The notes beneath the pieces are model-generated. The model ran no database searches. It had not been told where the DNA came from and saw nothing but the letters and a program-made list of their open reading frames with translations. The translations under genes and the position numbers were made by a program. From Campylobacteraceae bacterium (GTDB taxonomy: Bacteria; Campylobacterota; Campylobacteria; Campylobacterales; Sulfurovaceae), in contig JALSQJ010000174.1 of the NCBI GenBank assembly GCA_026985495.1, positions 1-9,016 on the forward strand: a stretch of 9,016 nucleotides of DNA, in the 5' to 3' direction. This document shows, piece by piece, positions 1-5,366 of this stretch; positions within the stretch are counted from its first letter, which is position 1; every line of letters begins with the position of its first letter.

Positions 1-510
1 TAGAAATCTGTTATCTTTTTTAATTCTAAGTGGTGTTTGTAATTTTACTTTGATGTTTGGACAAAAGCTGTCTAGTTGAAAGGTTTTGGGGGAAATGTCT
101 AATGAGCTGAATGCTCCATTGCTGTAAACCAGCTGTTCATTAACGCTTATTGTCATATCTGAAAAAGTATAGTTCTCTTTGGTGAGTCCATTCTCTTTTA
201 AGGTTTTCTCTAAAGCACTTAAAACATAAGCTAAGCTCTCACAAACATCATCAAAGAGAAAAAGCCCAAAATCAAACTTACCACTTCCAAGCTCTATTGC
301 AAAACGGTACTTATGGAAACTATTAGTCGTTTCATAAAATTTATGATAAAGACAAGAGGAGGAGGCAAAACAGCCCTCACAGTTGTAGCTAGGGTTAATG
401 CAGGTTACTTTTTTAAGGGCGTAGCCCATAGCTCCTCTTATCATTGAGCCTGTGAAGTAGGAGGGTTTATGTGTGGTATTAATGTTTACTGTTATTTTAT
501 GGTAGTTCAA
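1..510 (-). CDS. cas6: Cas6-family CRISPR pre-crRNA endoribonuclease, N-terminal part (3' end outside the window)
   Basis: Cas6 enzymes cut the precursor CRISPR transcript within each repeat to release guide RNAs for type I and III effectors. The visible 170 residues stay open to the window edge, so roughly the last third is missing. They resemble, from memory, Campylobacterota proteins annotated as RAMP-fold Cas6. The hallmarks are a glycine-rich GSMIRGAMGYALKK segment (21-34), then a cysteine cluster C37-x6-C44-x2-C47-x5-C53, then FHKYRF (65-70), and TPLRIKKDNRF near the edge. The cysteine cluster may bind a metal or Fe-S centre; that is inference. The start is TTG at 510: it lies 7 nt behind an AGGGA site, an in-frame TAG (522-520) closes the frame upstream, and the next in-frame ATG is residue 23, inside the conserved segment. 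The C-terminal glycine-rich loop typical of Cas6 cannot be seen. Other cas genes would be expected to the left. Confidence 0.72.
   Translation of the reverse strand, partial: MNYHKITVNINTTHKPSYFTGSMIRGAMGYALKKVTCINPSYNCEGCFASSSCLYHKFYETTNSFHKYRFAIELGSGKFDFGLFLFDDVCESLAYVLSALEKTLKENGLTKENYTFSDMTISVNEQLVYSNGAFSSLDISPKTFQLDSFCPNIKVKLQTPLRIKKDNRFL
60..77. repeat. 18-bp repeat copy A, inside cas6
   Basis: The plus strand reads GACAAAAGCTGTCTAGTT, matching 556-573 at 17 of 18 positions. The core GACA-N5-TGTC is an imperfect dyad. Here it falls in the cas6 reading frame at about residues 145-151 (Q-L-D-S-F-C). Confidence 0.5.
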
Positions 511-516
511 AAAATT

Positions 517-521
517 TCCCT
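517..521 (-). promoter_or_regulatory. Ribosome binding site that decides the cas6 TTG start
   Basis: On the minus strand AGGGA lies 6-7 nt before TTG (510-508). The in-frame stop TAG at 522-520 overlaps this site, so translation in this frame cannot begin further upstream. Confidence 0.6.
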
Positions 522-537
522 ATTTTTAGAATGATTT

Positions 538-543
538 ATTATA
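538..543 (-). promoter_or_regulatory. Probable -10 box of the cas6 promoter
   Basis: The minus strand has a perfect TATAAT here, which would place the transcript start near 531 and give a leader of about 20 nt before the TTG start. The -35 region (CAGCTT) does not match TTGACA, as is common in this phylum. It is overlapped by the GACA-N5-TGTC dyad at 556-568. Confidence 0.5.
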
Positions 544-555
544 TAACATTTTAAC

Positions 556-573
556 GACAAAAGCTGTCTAATT
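556..573. repeat. 18-bp repeat copy B, upstream of cas6
   Basis: The plus strand reads GACAAAAGCTGTCTAATT, differing from copy A at one base. It lies over the expected -35 region of the cas6 promoter, where an operator would sit. Function is inferred only from the position and the dyad GACA-N5-TGTC. Confidence 0.45.
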
Positions 574-630
574 TATGCTCTTTTTGATTTCTTCTAATAT
601 CTGTTGAAGTGCATCGCAGGTGTGACCATG
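568..630 (-). other. Short open frame of unknown origin, possible gene remnant
   Basis: On the minus strand the frame from 630 to the TAG at 570-568 encodes 20 residues, HGHTCDALQQILEEIKKSIN. This looks more like the helical C-terminus of a real protein than random AT-rich DNA. It is closed upstream by TGA (633-631), before which 10 more residues are open. There is no start codon and no ribosome binding site. I do not recognise the family, and chance is a serious alternative. Confidence 0.2.
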
Positions 631-636
631 TCACAC
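620..636. promoter_or_regulatory. Perfect palindrome, possible operator
   Basis: Arms GTGTGAC and GTCACAC are separated by CAT. The core TGTGA-N5-TCACA resembles a CRP/FNR-family half-site pair, but the usual spacing is N6 for CRP. It lies 15-30 bp behind the selO stop and about 80 bp upstream of the cas6 -10 box. No T-run follows on either strand, which argues against an intrinsic terminator. Confidence 0.35.
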
Positions 637-649
637 ATCAAAATAGAAT

Positions 650-2095
650 CTAAGAGGAGCAACTCAACTTCAAGTTTTTAAACTTATCATCTGTTTTACC
701 TGCCCATCTCTCGAACTCTTTATGCTCTGCAAAAGGGTTTTGGGCAATGGTAAATAGTGCATCTACCTTTTTAAAATCTCCATTCTCTGCATCCTCTATT
801 GCCTCTTGTAACATATAGTTTTTAAGTACATATTTAGGATTTATCTTTAACATTCGTTCATGTCGCTCTTTGGTGCTACTTCTATTCTCTTTTAAACGAA
901 TATCATACTCATCTAACCACTCATTCATTGGAGTATGTAGCAGACAGAGGCTCAATAGCTCTTTTCGTTCAGAGGTGTAGTGACTTAACGTTCTAAAAAA
1001 TAGTGTATAGTCCACATGAAGTGACTCTAATGCTCCAAATAGTTGCTTCATTAAGTTAAAATCTTTATCACTCACCTCATCAAATCCTAGTTTTCTACCC
1101 ATAAGATACAAAAAGTATCGGCTATAGAGTCGTCCGTAATTATTTATTACCTTCTCTAACTGTTCTCTTTTTACCAATGGCTCTAATGCCAACATTAACG
1201 CTCTTAAATTCCACTCTCCAATACGTGGTTGATTTCCAAAACTATAACGACCATTTTGGTCGGTATGATTACAGATAAAATTAATATCATAATCATCTAA
1301 AAAAGCATAAGGACCATAGTCAATAGTTAATCCATGAATTGACATATTATCGGTATTCATCACCCCATGGTTAAACCCTACACTCTGCCACTTCGCCATA
1401 AGTCGTGCTGTCTTTCCCATAACTTCACTAAAAAAGTGTAGATACTTATTAGGCTCATCATTAAGATGTGGATAACTCTCATTGATAGCATAGTCAGCCA
1501 ACGCCTCTAGCTCTTTAAAGTTCTTTGTATGAGCAAAATACTCAAAAGTTCCAAAACGCACCCATGAGGGAGAGACTCTAAGTACAATTGCTCCTCTCTC
1601 CCATGTTTCTCGATAGACTCCATGCTCTGAACCAATAATAGCTAAAGCTCTTGTAGTCTCAATACCTAGTCCATGCATAGCTTCACTCATAAGATACTCT
1701 CTAATACTTGAACGTAAAACAGCTCTACCATCTCCAGAACGAGAGTATAGTGTCTCTCCTGCCCCTTTAAGTTGTAGATGGTACTGCTCATTATGTTCAT
1801 TAATTACTGTTCCAATATTAATGGCTCGTCCATCTCCTAATCTTGGAACATAGTGTCCAAACTGATGACCTGCATAGCACATAGCAAAATTATCTGCTCC
1901 TTGCAATTTTAACTCTCCATTGACAAATTGCGTTAACTCATTATGGTCACTAATGTCAATGTTTAGCATCTTTGCCACTTCATCATTTGCATGAATGAGA
2001 AAAGGTTTTGTTAATGGTGATGGATTAACTTTCTCATAACATAGTTTAGGTAGCTCTAAATAGGGGTTAGTTAGTTTAATATCTTTTAAGTTCAT
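650..2095 (-). CDS. selO: Protein adenylyltransferase SelO (YdiU family)
   Basis: SelO is a pseudokinase-fold enzyme that transfers AMP from ATP to Ser, Thr or Tyr of target proteins; in E. coli it has been tied to redox homeostasis. The 481 residues match the usual length. Family signatures in order are AGHQFG (75-80), LGDGR (86-90), LQLKGAGETLYSRSGDGR (107-124, with the nucleotide-binding lysine at K110), SSIREYLMSEAM (129-140), HGVMNTDNMSI (243-253, D249 and N250 at the catalytic site), DYGPYAFLDDYD (259-270, metal-binding D259) and YSFGNQP (284-290). The C-terminus ends in SCSS, the CxSS tail where animal SelO carries selenocysteine and bacteria usually cysteine. The ATG is the only possible start, because TAA lies four codons upstream and no GTG or TTG follows. 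No ribosome binding site precedes it. It is divergent from the zinc-finger gene, with 81 bp between them. Confidence 0.95.
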   Translation of the reverse strand: MNLKDIKLTNPYLELPKLCYEKVNPSPLTKPFLIHANDEVAKMLNIDISDHNELTQFVNGELKLQGADNFAMCYAGHQFGHYVPRLGDGRAINIGTVINEHNEQYHLQLKGAGETLYSRSGDGRAVLRSSIREYLMSEAMHGLGIETTRALAIIGSEHGVYRETWERGAIVLRVSPSWVRFGTFEYFAHTKNFKELEALADYAINESYPHLNDEPNKYLHFFSEVMGKTARLMAKWQSVGFNHGVMNTDNMSIHGLTIDYGPYAFLDDYDINFICNHTDQNGRYSFGNQPRIGEWNLRALMLALEPLVKREQLEKVINNYGRLYSRYFLYLMGRKLGFDEVSDKDFNLMKQLFGALESLHVDYTLFFRTLSHYTSERKELLSLCLLHTPMNEWLDEYDIRLKENRSSTKERHERMLKINPKYVLKNYMLQEAIEDAENGDFKKVDALFTIAQNPFAEHKEFERWAGKTDDKFKNLKLSCSS

Positions 2096-2101
2096 AAAAC
2101 T

Positions 2102-2107
2102 ATATTA
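2102..2107 (-). promoter_or_regulatory. Candidate -10 box for a leaderless selO transcript
   Basis: The minus strand carries TAATAT, preceded by TG, only 6 nt before the selO ATG. Transcription would therefore begin at or next to the start codon. TAAAAT at 2114-2109 is an alternative giving a leader of about 7 nt. No AGG or GAG element is present in the preceding 25 bases. Confidence 0.35.
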
Positions 2108-2141
2108 CATTTTAAAACTTTTGATTGAGTTAATTTTCTGT

Positions 2142-2147
2142 TACACT
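2142..2147 (+). promoter_or_regulatory. Possible -10 box for the DksA/TraR-like gene
   Basis: TG-T-TACACT is an extended -10 type match, with TTGATT (2121-2126) 15 bp upstream as a weak -35. The start of transcription would be near 2154, leaving a leader of about 23 nt that contains the GGA site at 2169-2171. TATAAA at 2148-2153 is an alternative. Confidence 0.35.
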
Positions 2148-2176
2148 TATAAAAATAAAATCAAAAAAGGATATTT

Positions 2177-2509
2177 ATGTTAACAATTGATAAAGATTAT
2201 ATTAAAAACAAAATTCAAAATGAACTACTTATAGTAAAAAAAGAGATTAAAGAGCTAAAAGAGAACTCTAAACCAATCACTCCAGATTGTATCTTAGACG
2301 ATATTGGAAGAGAAGAGGCGATGAATGAGGTGCGAGTCAATGCTCAAATATTAGAAAAGGTGGAACAACGAGAAAAAAATTTAAAATATGCCTTGTCACA
2401 TGTTAATGATAAAGATTTTGGAACATGTATTGTTTGTGGTGAGCCTATCAATATTGAACGTATTATGGTACGACCAGAGAGTGTACGTTGTGTTCGATGT
2501 GCTGATTAG
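2177..2509 (+). CDS. DksA/TraR-family C4 zinc-finger protein
   Basis: Proteins of this family insert a coiled coil into the secondary channel of RNA polymerase and modulate initiation, often together with ppGpp. The 110 residues have a helical, charged N-terminal half (about 5-75) and a C-terminal zinc finger FGTCIVCGEPI...VRCVRCAD with C84, C87, C105 and C108. This C-x2-C-x17-C-x2-C spacing is typical. At 110 residues it is shorter than E. coli DksA (151) and closer to the short DksA-like group. The loop DDIGREEAMN (41-50) sits where the coiled-coil tip should be, but it lacks a clear D-x2-D-x-A motif, so DksA-type function is not assured. A GGA site lies 5 nt before the ATG. The gene is 61 bp upstream of yebC, which has its own likely promoter. 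Confidence 0.85.
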   Translation: MLTIDKDYIKNKIQNELLIVKKEIKELKENSKPITPDCILDDIGREEAMNEVRVNAQILEKVEQREKNLKYALSHVNDKDFGTCIVCGEPINIERIMVRPESVRCVRCAD

Positions 2510-2519
2510 GCTTATAAGC
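2510..2519. repeat. 10-bp perfect palindrome after the zinc-finger gene
   Basis: GCTTATAAGC begins at the base after the stop codon. There is no T-run downstream, so a terminator is unlikely. It lies 10 bp upstream of the yebC -10 box, about where a -35 or operator would sit. Confidence 0.3.
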
Positions 2520-2529
2520 AAATAGAGGC

Positions 2530-2535
2530 TATAAT
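2530..2535 (+). promoter_or_regulatory. Probable -10 box of the yebC promoter
   Basis: A perfect TATAAT would start transcription near 2542, giving a leader of about 29 nt that ends with AAGGA (2559-2563), 7 nt before the yebC ATG. There is no convincing -35 box. Confidence 0.5.
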
Positions 2536-2570
2536 TCCATCAATATTTTATAACACAAAAGGATAGTTTA

Positions 2571-3308
2571 ATGGGTAGAGCGTTTGAATACCGTAAAGCA
2601 GCAAAAATGAAGAGATGGGGGACTATGTCAAGAGTATTCCCTAAACTTGGTAAAATCATTACCATGGCAGCAAAAGCAGGAGGTACTGACCCTGACATGA
2701 ACCCTAGACTTCGTACTGCAATCCTTACTGCAAAAGCTCAAAATATGCCAAAACATAATATTGAAGCTGCTATTAAACGTGCTACAGGTAAAGATGCTGC
2801 TGATATTAAAGAGTTACACTATGAAGCAAAAGGACCTTATGGAACACAGTTCATTATTGACTGTGCTACCGATAATGGAACACGAACCGTTGCCAATGTA
2901 AAAGCAGCACTCACTCGTAACTCTGCTGAGATGCTTACAGCTGGTTCTTTAAACTTTATGTTTACAAGAAAATCGGTATTTACCTTTTACAAAACAGACG
3001 AAATGGATATTGAAGAGTTGGAGCTTGAACTCATTGATGCAGGGCTAGAAGAGATTGAAGAGGATGTTGAACCACAAGAGAATGCCGAAGATAGAGCTAT
3101 TATTAGAATTTTTGGTGAATTTTCAGCATTTGGGGATTTGTCTAAAGCACTAGAAGAGATGAATATTGAAGTTACTAAAGGTGAACATCAATACATTGCC
3201 AATATGCCTATTGACCTTACTGATGAGCAGATGGAAGAGGTAGATGTACTCATTGACCGACTTGAAGAAGATGAAGATGTTCAGGCTGTTTATACTAATA
3301 TAAATTAA
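2571..3308 (+). CDS. yebC: YebC/PmpR family protein (TACO1 homologue)
   Basis: Members of this family have been described both as DNA-binding regulators (PmpR) and as factors assisting translation (mitochondrial TACO1, bacterial YebC). Which role applies here cannot be read from the sequence. The 245 residues are full length and cover the three usual domains. The N-terminal helical part MGRAFEYRKAAKMKRWG...GGTDPDMNPRLRTAI (1-51) is followed by NMPKHNIEAAIKRATGKD (58-75). The middle holds YEAKGPYGTQFIIDCATDNGTRTVANVKAAL (84-114), and SLNFMFTRKSVF (126-137) follows. The acidic C-terminal domain ends in VQAVYTNIN. The opening MGRAFEYRKA is the form I know from Campylobacterota rather than the AGHSKW form of E. 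coli. AAGGA precedes the ATG by 7 nt. A hairpin terminator follows the stop. Confidence 0.93.
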   Translation: MGRAFEYRKAAKMKRWGTMSRVFPKLGKIITMAAKAGGTDPDMNPRLRTAILTAKAQNMPKHNIEAAIKRATGKDAADIKELHYEAKGPYGTQFIIDCATDNGTRTVANVKAALTRNSAEMLTAGSLNFMFTRKSVFTFYKTDEMDIEELELELIDAGLEEIEEDVEPQENAEDRAIIRIFGEFSAFGDLSKALEEMNIEVTKGEHQYIANMPIDLTDEQMEEVDVLIDRLEEDEDVQAVYTNIN

Positions 3309-3314
3309 AAATAG

Positions 3315-3346
3315 CCTCTTGGTATAGTTGTACTACAACCAAGAGG
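3315..3346. terminator. Bidirectional hairpin terminator between yebC and the cytochrome gene
   Basis: CCTCTTGG (3315-3322) pairs with CCAAGAGG (3339-3346), and GTTGT/ACAAC can pair inside. The two flanking genes converge, with stops at 3308 and 3354. The minus-strand transcript meets a run of five T directly after the stem, so it fits best for the cytochrome gene. The plus-strand tail is less T-rich. Confidence 0.7.
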
Positions 3347-3353
3347 ATACTAA

Positions 3354-3917
3354 TTATTTATAATGATATTCACTAAATATCTCTTTAGCAATTGCCTCTA
3401 TCTCCTCTTTTGAATAATTGATTATTTGGTTCATCATTAAGGCTCTTCTCTCTCCACCATAGATACCACTTGCATAACCTAAAAGAGCTGCTTTAATCTC
3501 CTCTTGTGACATTTTTGCAACAATCCTAGAGAAACCAAAAGCTGTTTTTTCAAAGTTTGCTCCATGACAAGAGGCACACTTAGTTAAATCTACACTAATC
3601 TTACTTGTAATATTTTTATCTTCTGATATATTGGTAATATTGTCATCAAAAATCTCATTAACAATATCATCAATCTCATCATAAGTAAATTTAGAAATTT
3701 GTAGATTCATAATATTTTGCATAGTACCTCCATGAGTGTTCTCTTTGTAACCAATAAGTGCTTTTTTTAACTCCTCTTTTGGTAAATCTTTTACAATTTT
3801 AGATATGCCCATAGCAGACTTTTCAAATTTTTCACCATGACATTCGGTACAAGTATGTAGATTAACTGCCCATAATAGTGAAAAAAGTGTAGAAAAATAG
3901 AAAAATAATTTATACAT
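3354..3917 (-). CDS. Periplasmic diheme cytochrome c, internally duplicated
   Basis: This is a small electron-transfer protein with two covalently bound c-type hemes. Residues 1-17 form a hydrophobic export signal. CTECH (23-27) and CASCH (114-118) are the heme sites. The two halves, 21-90 and 112-181, align without gaps and share 30 of 70 residues, including CHGxxFEK, GYxxxxxGG and the closing EIF, so the protein arose by duplication of a single-heme unit. Methionines after each GG (M66 or M70; M161 or M162) are candidate distal heme ligands. An acidic linker (about 91-108) joins the halves. GGAG lies 9 nt before the ATG. The gene follows the helicase by 42 bp but has its own -10 box. The electron partner is unknown. 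Confidence 0.85.
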   Translation of the reverse strand: MYKLFFYFSTLFSLLWAVNLHTCTECHGEKFEKSAMGISKIVKDLPKEELKKALIGYKENTHGGTMQNIMNLQISKFTYDEIDDIVNEIFDDNITNISEDKNITSKISVDLTKCASCHGANFEKTAFGFSRIVAKMSQEEIKAALLGYASGIYGGERRALMMNQIINYSKEEIEAIAKEIFSEYHYK

Positions 3918-3945
3918 AGTTTAATGCTCCATTTTAAATTTATCT

Positions 3946-3951
3946 ATTATA
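3946..3951 (-). promoter_or_regulatory. Probable -10 box of the cytochrome c gene
   Basis: The minus strand has TATAAT in the 42-bp gap after the helicase stop. The predicted transcript start near 3939 gives a leader of about 22 nt that includes the GGAG site. The cytochrome gene may therefore be transcribed independently of the helicase. Confidence 0.45.
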
Positions 3952-3959
3952 ACTTTTTT

Positions 3960-5252
3960 TTACTTTTTCCCTTCAGCTTTTTTACGTCTATCTCTATCTA
4001 CTTTTTTTGCATCTCTTTTTCGCTTCTGTTCAGCATAAGTAAATTTACGCCTTTTATCATAATCTATATACCCTTTTTTCTCTCTAAGACTCTTTTTGAC
4101 AGGTCGTTTTTGTCGTGGTTGTCTGTCGGTTAGCTCAAATCCATCATAGATTTCCCGTTTAACATTCATGCGTAAATCTTTCTCTATTTGAGAGAAATGA
4201 TTGTAGTCATGAATAGTTAACAGAGATATAACTACACCTTTATGGTTTGCTCGACCTGTTCTCCCTACTCTATGTGTATAATCATCTGTTTTTTCTGGAA
4301 TATCATAGTTTAATACAAAAGGAAGCTCTTGAATATCAACACCTCTTGCTGCAATATCAGTTGCTACCAATACTTGTGTCTTTTCAGCACGTAATAGACT
4401 TAATGCCTTAGCTCGTTCTCCACGTGTTCGGTCACCATGAATAATGGCTACACGAATTTTTTTACTCTTTAGATACTCAAAAACTCTATTTGCTGACTCT
4501 TTAGTATTGGTAAAAAGTAACATCTGTTTAATTCCCATATCATTCACAAGTTGAACCACCAACTCATCTTTTCTCTTTTTATCAATTTTATAGGCTCTAT
4601 GGGTAATGACATTTACCAAATCTCTACGGTTACTCACCTCTACAATAGCAGGTTTACGTAAAAACTCTTTTCCTAATCGTTTAATATTTTGGGAGATAGT
4701 GGCTGAAAACATCATAATCTGTCTCTCTTTAGAACATTCACCTAAAATTGCTCTAATATCATCTCTAAAACCAAGCTCAAGCATAGTATCAGCTTCATCA
4801 AGTACAATAGTAGTAACATTCTCTAAATGAATTTTATTGTCACGAATAAAGTCTTGAAGTCTCCCAGGTGTAGCCACTACAATATCTGCTCCTTTTTTAA
4901 GACGTTCTAGCTGAATACTTTTAGGTGTTCCACCTTGCACTTTTGCTACTCTTAGCTCAAGATATTTTCCAAACTCCATAAAGCTTCGTGTTACTTGGTC
5001 ACAAAGTTCAATAGTAGGCACAAGAACCAAGGAGCGAATAACTTTATTTTCACTTTTAACAATTTTTTGCAACTTATTTAAAACAGGAAGAACATACGAG
5101 GCTGTTTTTCCTGTTCCAGACTTAGACGCACCAATAATATCTAAACCTTTCAGAGCAATAGGTATTACTTTGTTCTGAATTGCTGTAGCATTTTCAAAGC
5201 TAATGGTTTTAACAATATCGGGATGCAGATTGAATTTTTGAAATGCTTTAAT
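3960..5252 (-). CDS. DEAD-box ATP-dependent RNA helicase with an apparent ATT start codon
   Basis: RNA helicases of this family unwind short duplexes in ribosome assembly and mRNA decay. The reconstructed protein has 430 residues. Motifs in order are Q motif region FQKF...TAIQ (4-26), Walker A SKSGTGKT (43-50, K49), Ia PTIEL (79-83, with I replacing the usual R), GG (107-108), TPGR (128-131), DEAD (152-155), SAT (183-185), LLFTNT (245-250), VLVATDIAARGVDI (294-307) and HRVGRTGR (327-334). A Lys/Arg-rich tail follows (about 372-430), as in RhlE/CsdA-like enzymes. No ATG, GTG or TTG occurs in frame between the upstream TAA and residue 61 (TTG at 5072), which lies after Walker A. ATT at 5252 gives (M)KAFQKFNLHP, a normal family N-terminus, with AAGGA 6 nt upstream. 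A mutated or misread ATG is the alternative. A substrate cannot be assigned. Confidence 0.88.
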   Translation of the reverse strand: MKAFQKFNLHPDIVKTISFENATAIQNKVIPIALKGLDIIGASKSGTGKTASYVLPVLNKLQKIVKSENKVIRSLVLVPTIELCDQVTRSFMEFGKYLELRVAKVQGGTPKSIQLERLKKGADIVVATPGRLQDFIRDNKIHLENVTTIVLDEADTMLELGFRDDIRAILGECSKERQIMMFSATISQNIKRLGKEFLRKPAIVEVSNRRDLVNVITHRAYKIDKKRKDELVVQLVNDMGIKQMLLFTNTKESANRVFEYLKSKKIRVAIIHGDRTRGERAKALSLLRAEKTQVLVATDIAARGVDIQELPFVLNYDIPEKTDDYTHRVGRTGRANHKGVVISLLTIHDYNHFSQIEKDLRMNVKREIYDGFELTDRQPRQKRPVKKSLREKKGYIDYDKRRKFTYAEQKRKRDAKKVDRDRRKKAEGKK

Positions 5253-5258
5253 GGTAAA

Positions 5259-5263
5259 TCCTT
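5259..5263 (-). promoter_or_regulatory. Ribosome binding site supporting the helicase ATT start
   Basis: AAGGA on the minus strand stands 6 nt before ATT (5252-5250). Optimal spacing to a codon that begins a canonical DEAD-box N-terminus is the main support for this start. Confidence 0.65.
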
Positions 5264-5286
5264 GTAAAAATAGAAATATGAATGAG

Positions 5287-5295
5287 ATTATATCA
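5287..5295 (-). promoter_or_regulatory. Extended -10 promoter of the helicase gene
   Basis: The minus strand reads TG-A-TATAAT, a perfect extended -10 element. It predicts a transcript start near 5280 and a leader of about 28 nt. The -35 region is not recognisable. The element lies downstream of the slyD terminator, so the helicase has its own transcription start. Confidence 0.6.
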
Positions 5296-5323
5296 GAAAT
5301 GAAATTGAAAAGTAAAAATGAGA

Positions 5324-5354
5324 ACTACTTCAAATTAAAAAAATTTGAAGTAGT
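5324..5354 (-). terminator. Hairpin terminator after slyD
   Basis: ACTACTTCAAATT (5324-5336) pairs perfectly over 13 bp with 5342-5354, with a 5-nt loop. It begins 12 bp after the slyD stop (5367). The stem is AT-rich. The T-rich tract after it on the minus strand starts a few bases downstream (TCTCATTTTT), so termination may be incomplete. Confidence 0.65.
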
Positions 5355-5366
5355 ATGATTTAGAGA

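Noticed and set aside
631..633. TGA as a selenocysteine codon joining the two parts of the orphan frame
   Set aside because: There is no start codon, no recognised protein family and no clear selenocysteine insertion hairpin directly after it, so an ordinary stop is the simpler reading.
620..636. Canonical CRP binding site
   Set aside because: The half-sites TGTGA and TCACA are separated by 5 bases, not 6, and the phylum commonly uses other CRP/FNR-family regulators. It is kept only as an unspecified palindrome.
511..649. CRISPR repeats in the gap next to cas6
   Set aside because: No direct repeat of 24-40 bases with regular spacing is present; only the isolated 18-bp pair and a palindrome were found.
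3924..4133. Plus-strand open frame of 69 codons
   Set aside because: It lies opposite the Lys/Arg-rich tail of the helicase; the Phe/Ser/Leu-rich product is the expected antisense of AAA and AGA codons.
4606..4830. Plus-strand open frame of 74 codons
   Set aside because: It is antisense to the DEAD and SAT motifs of the helicase, which carry clear family signatures.
3960..5072. Helicase starting at TTG 5072 (370 residues)
   Set aside because: This start would discard the Q motif and Walker A (K49), which are intact in the same frame just upstream, and no ribosome binding site precedes the TTG.
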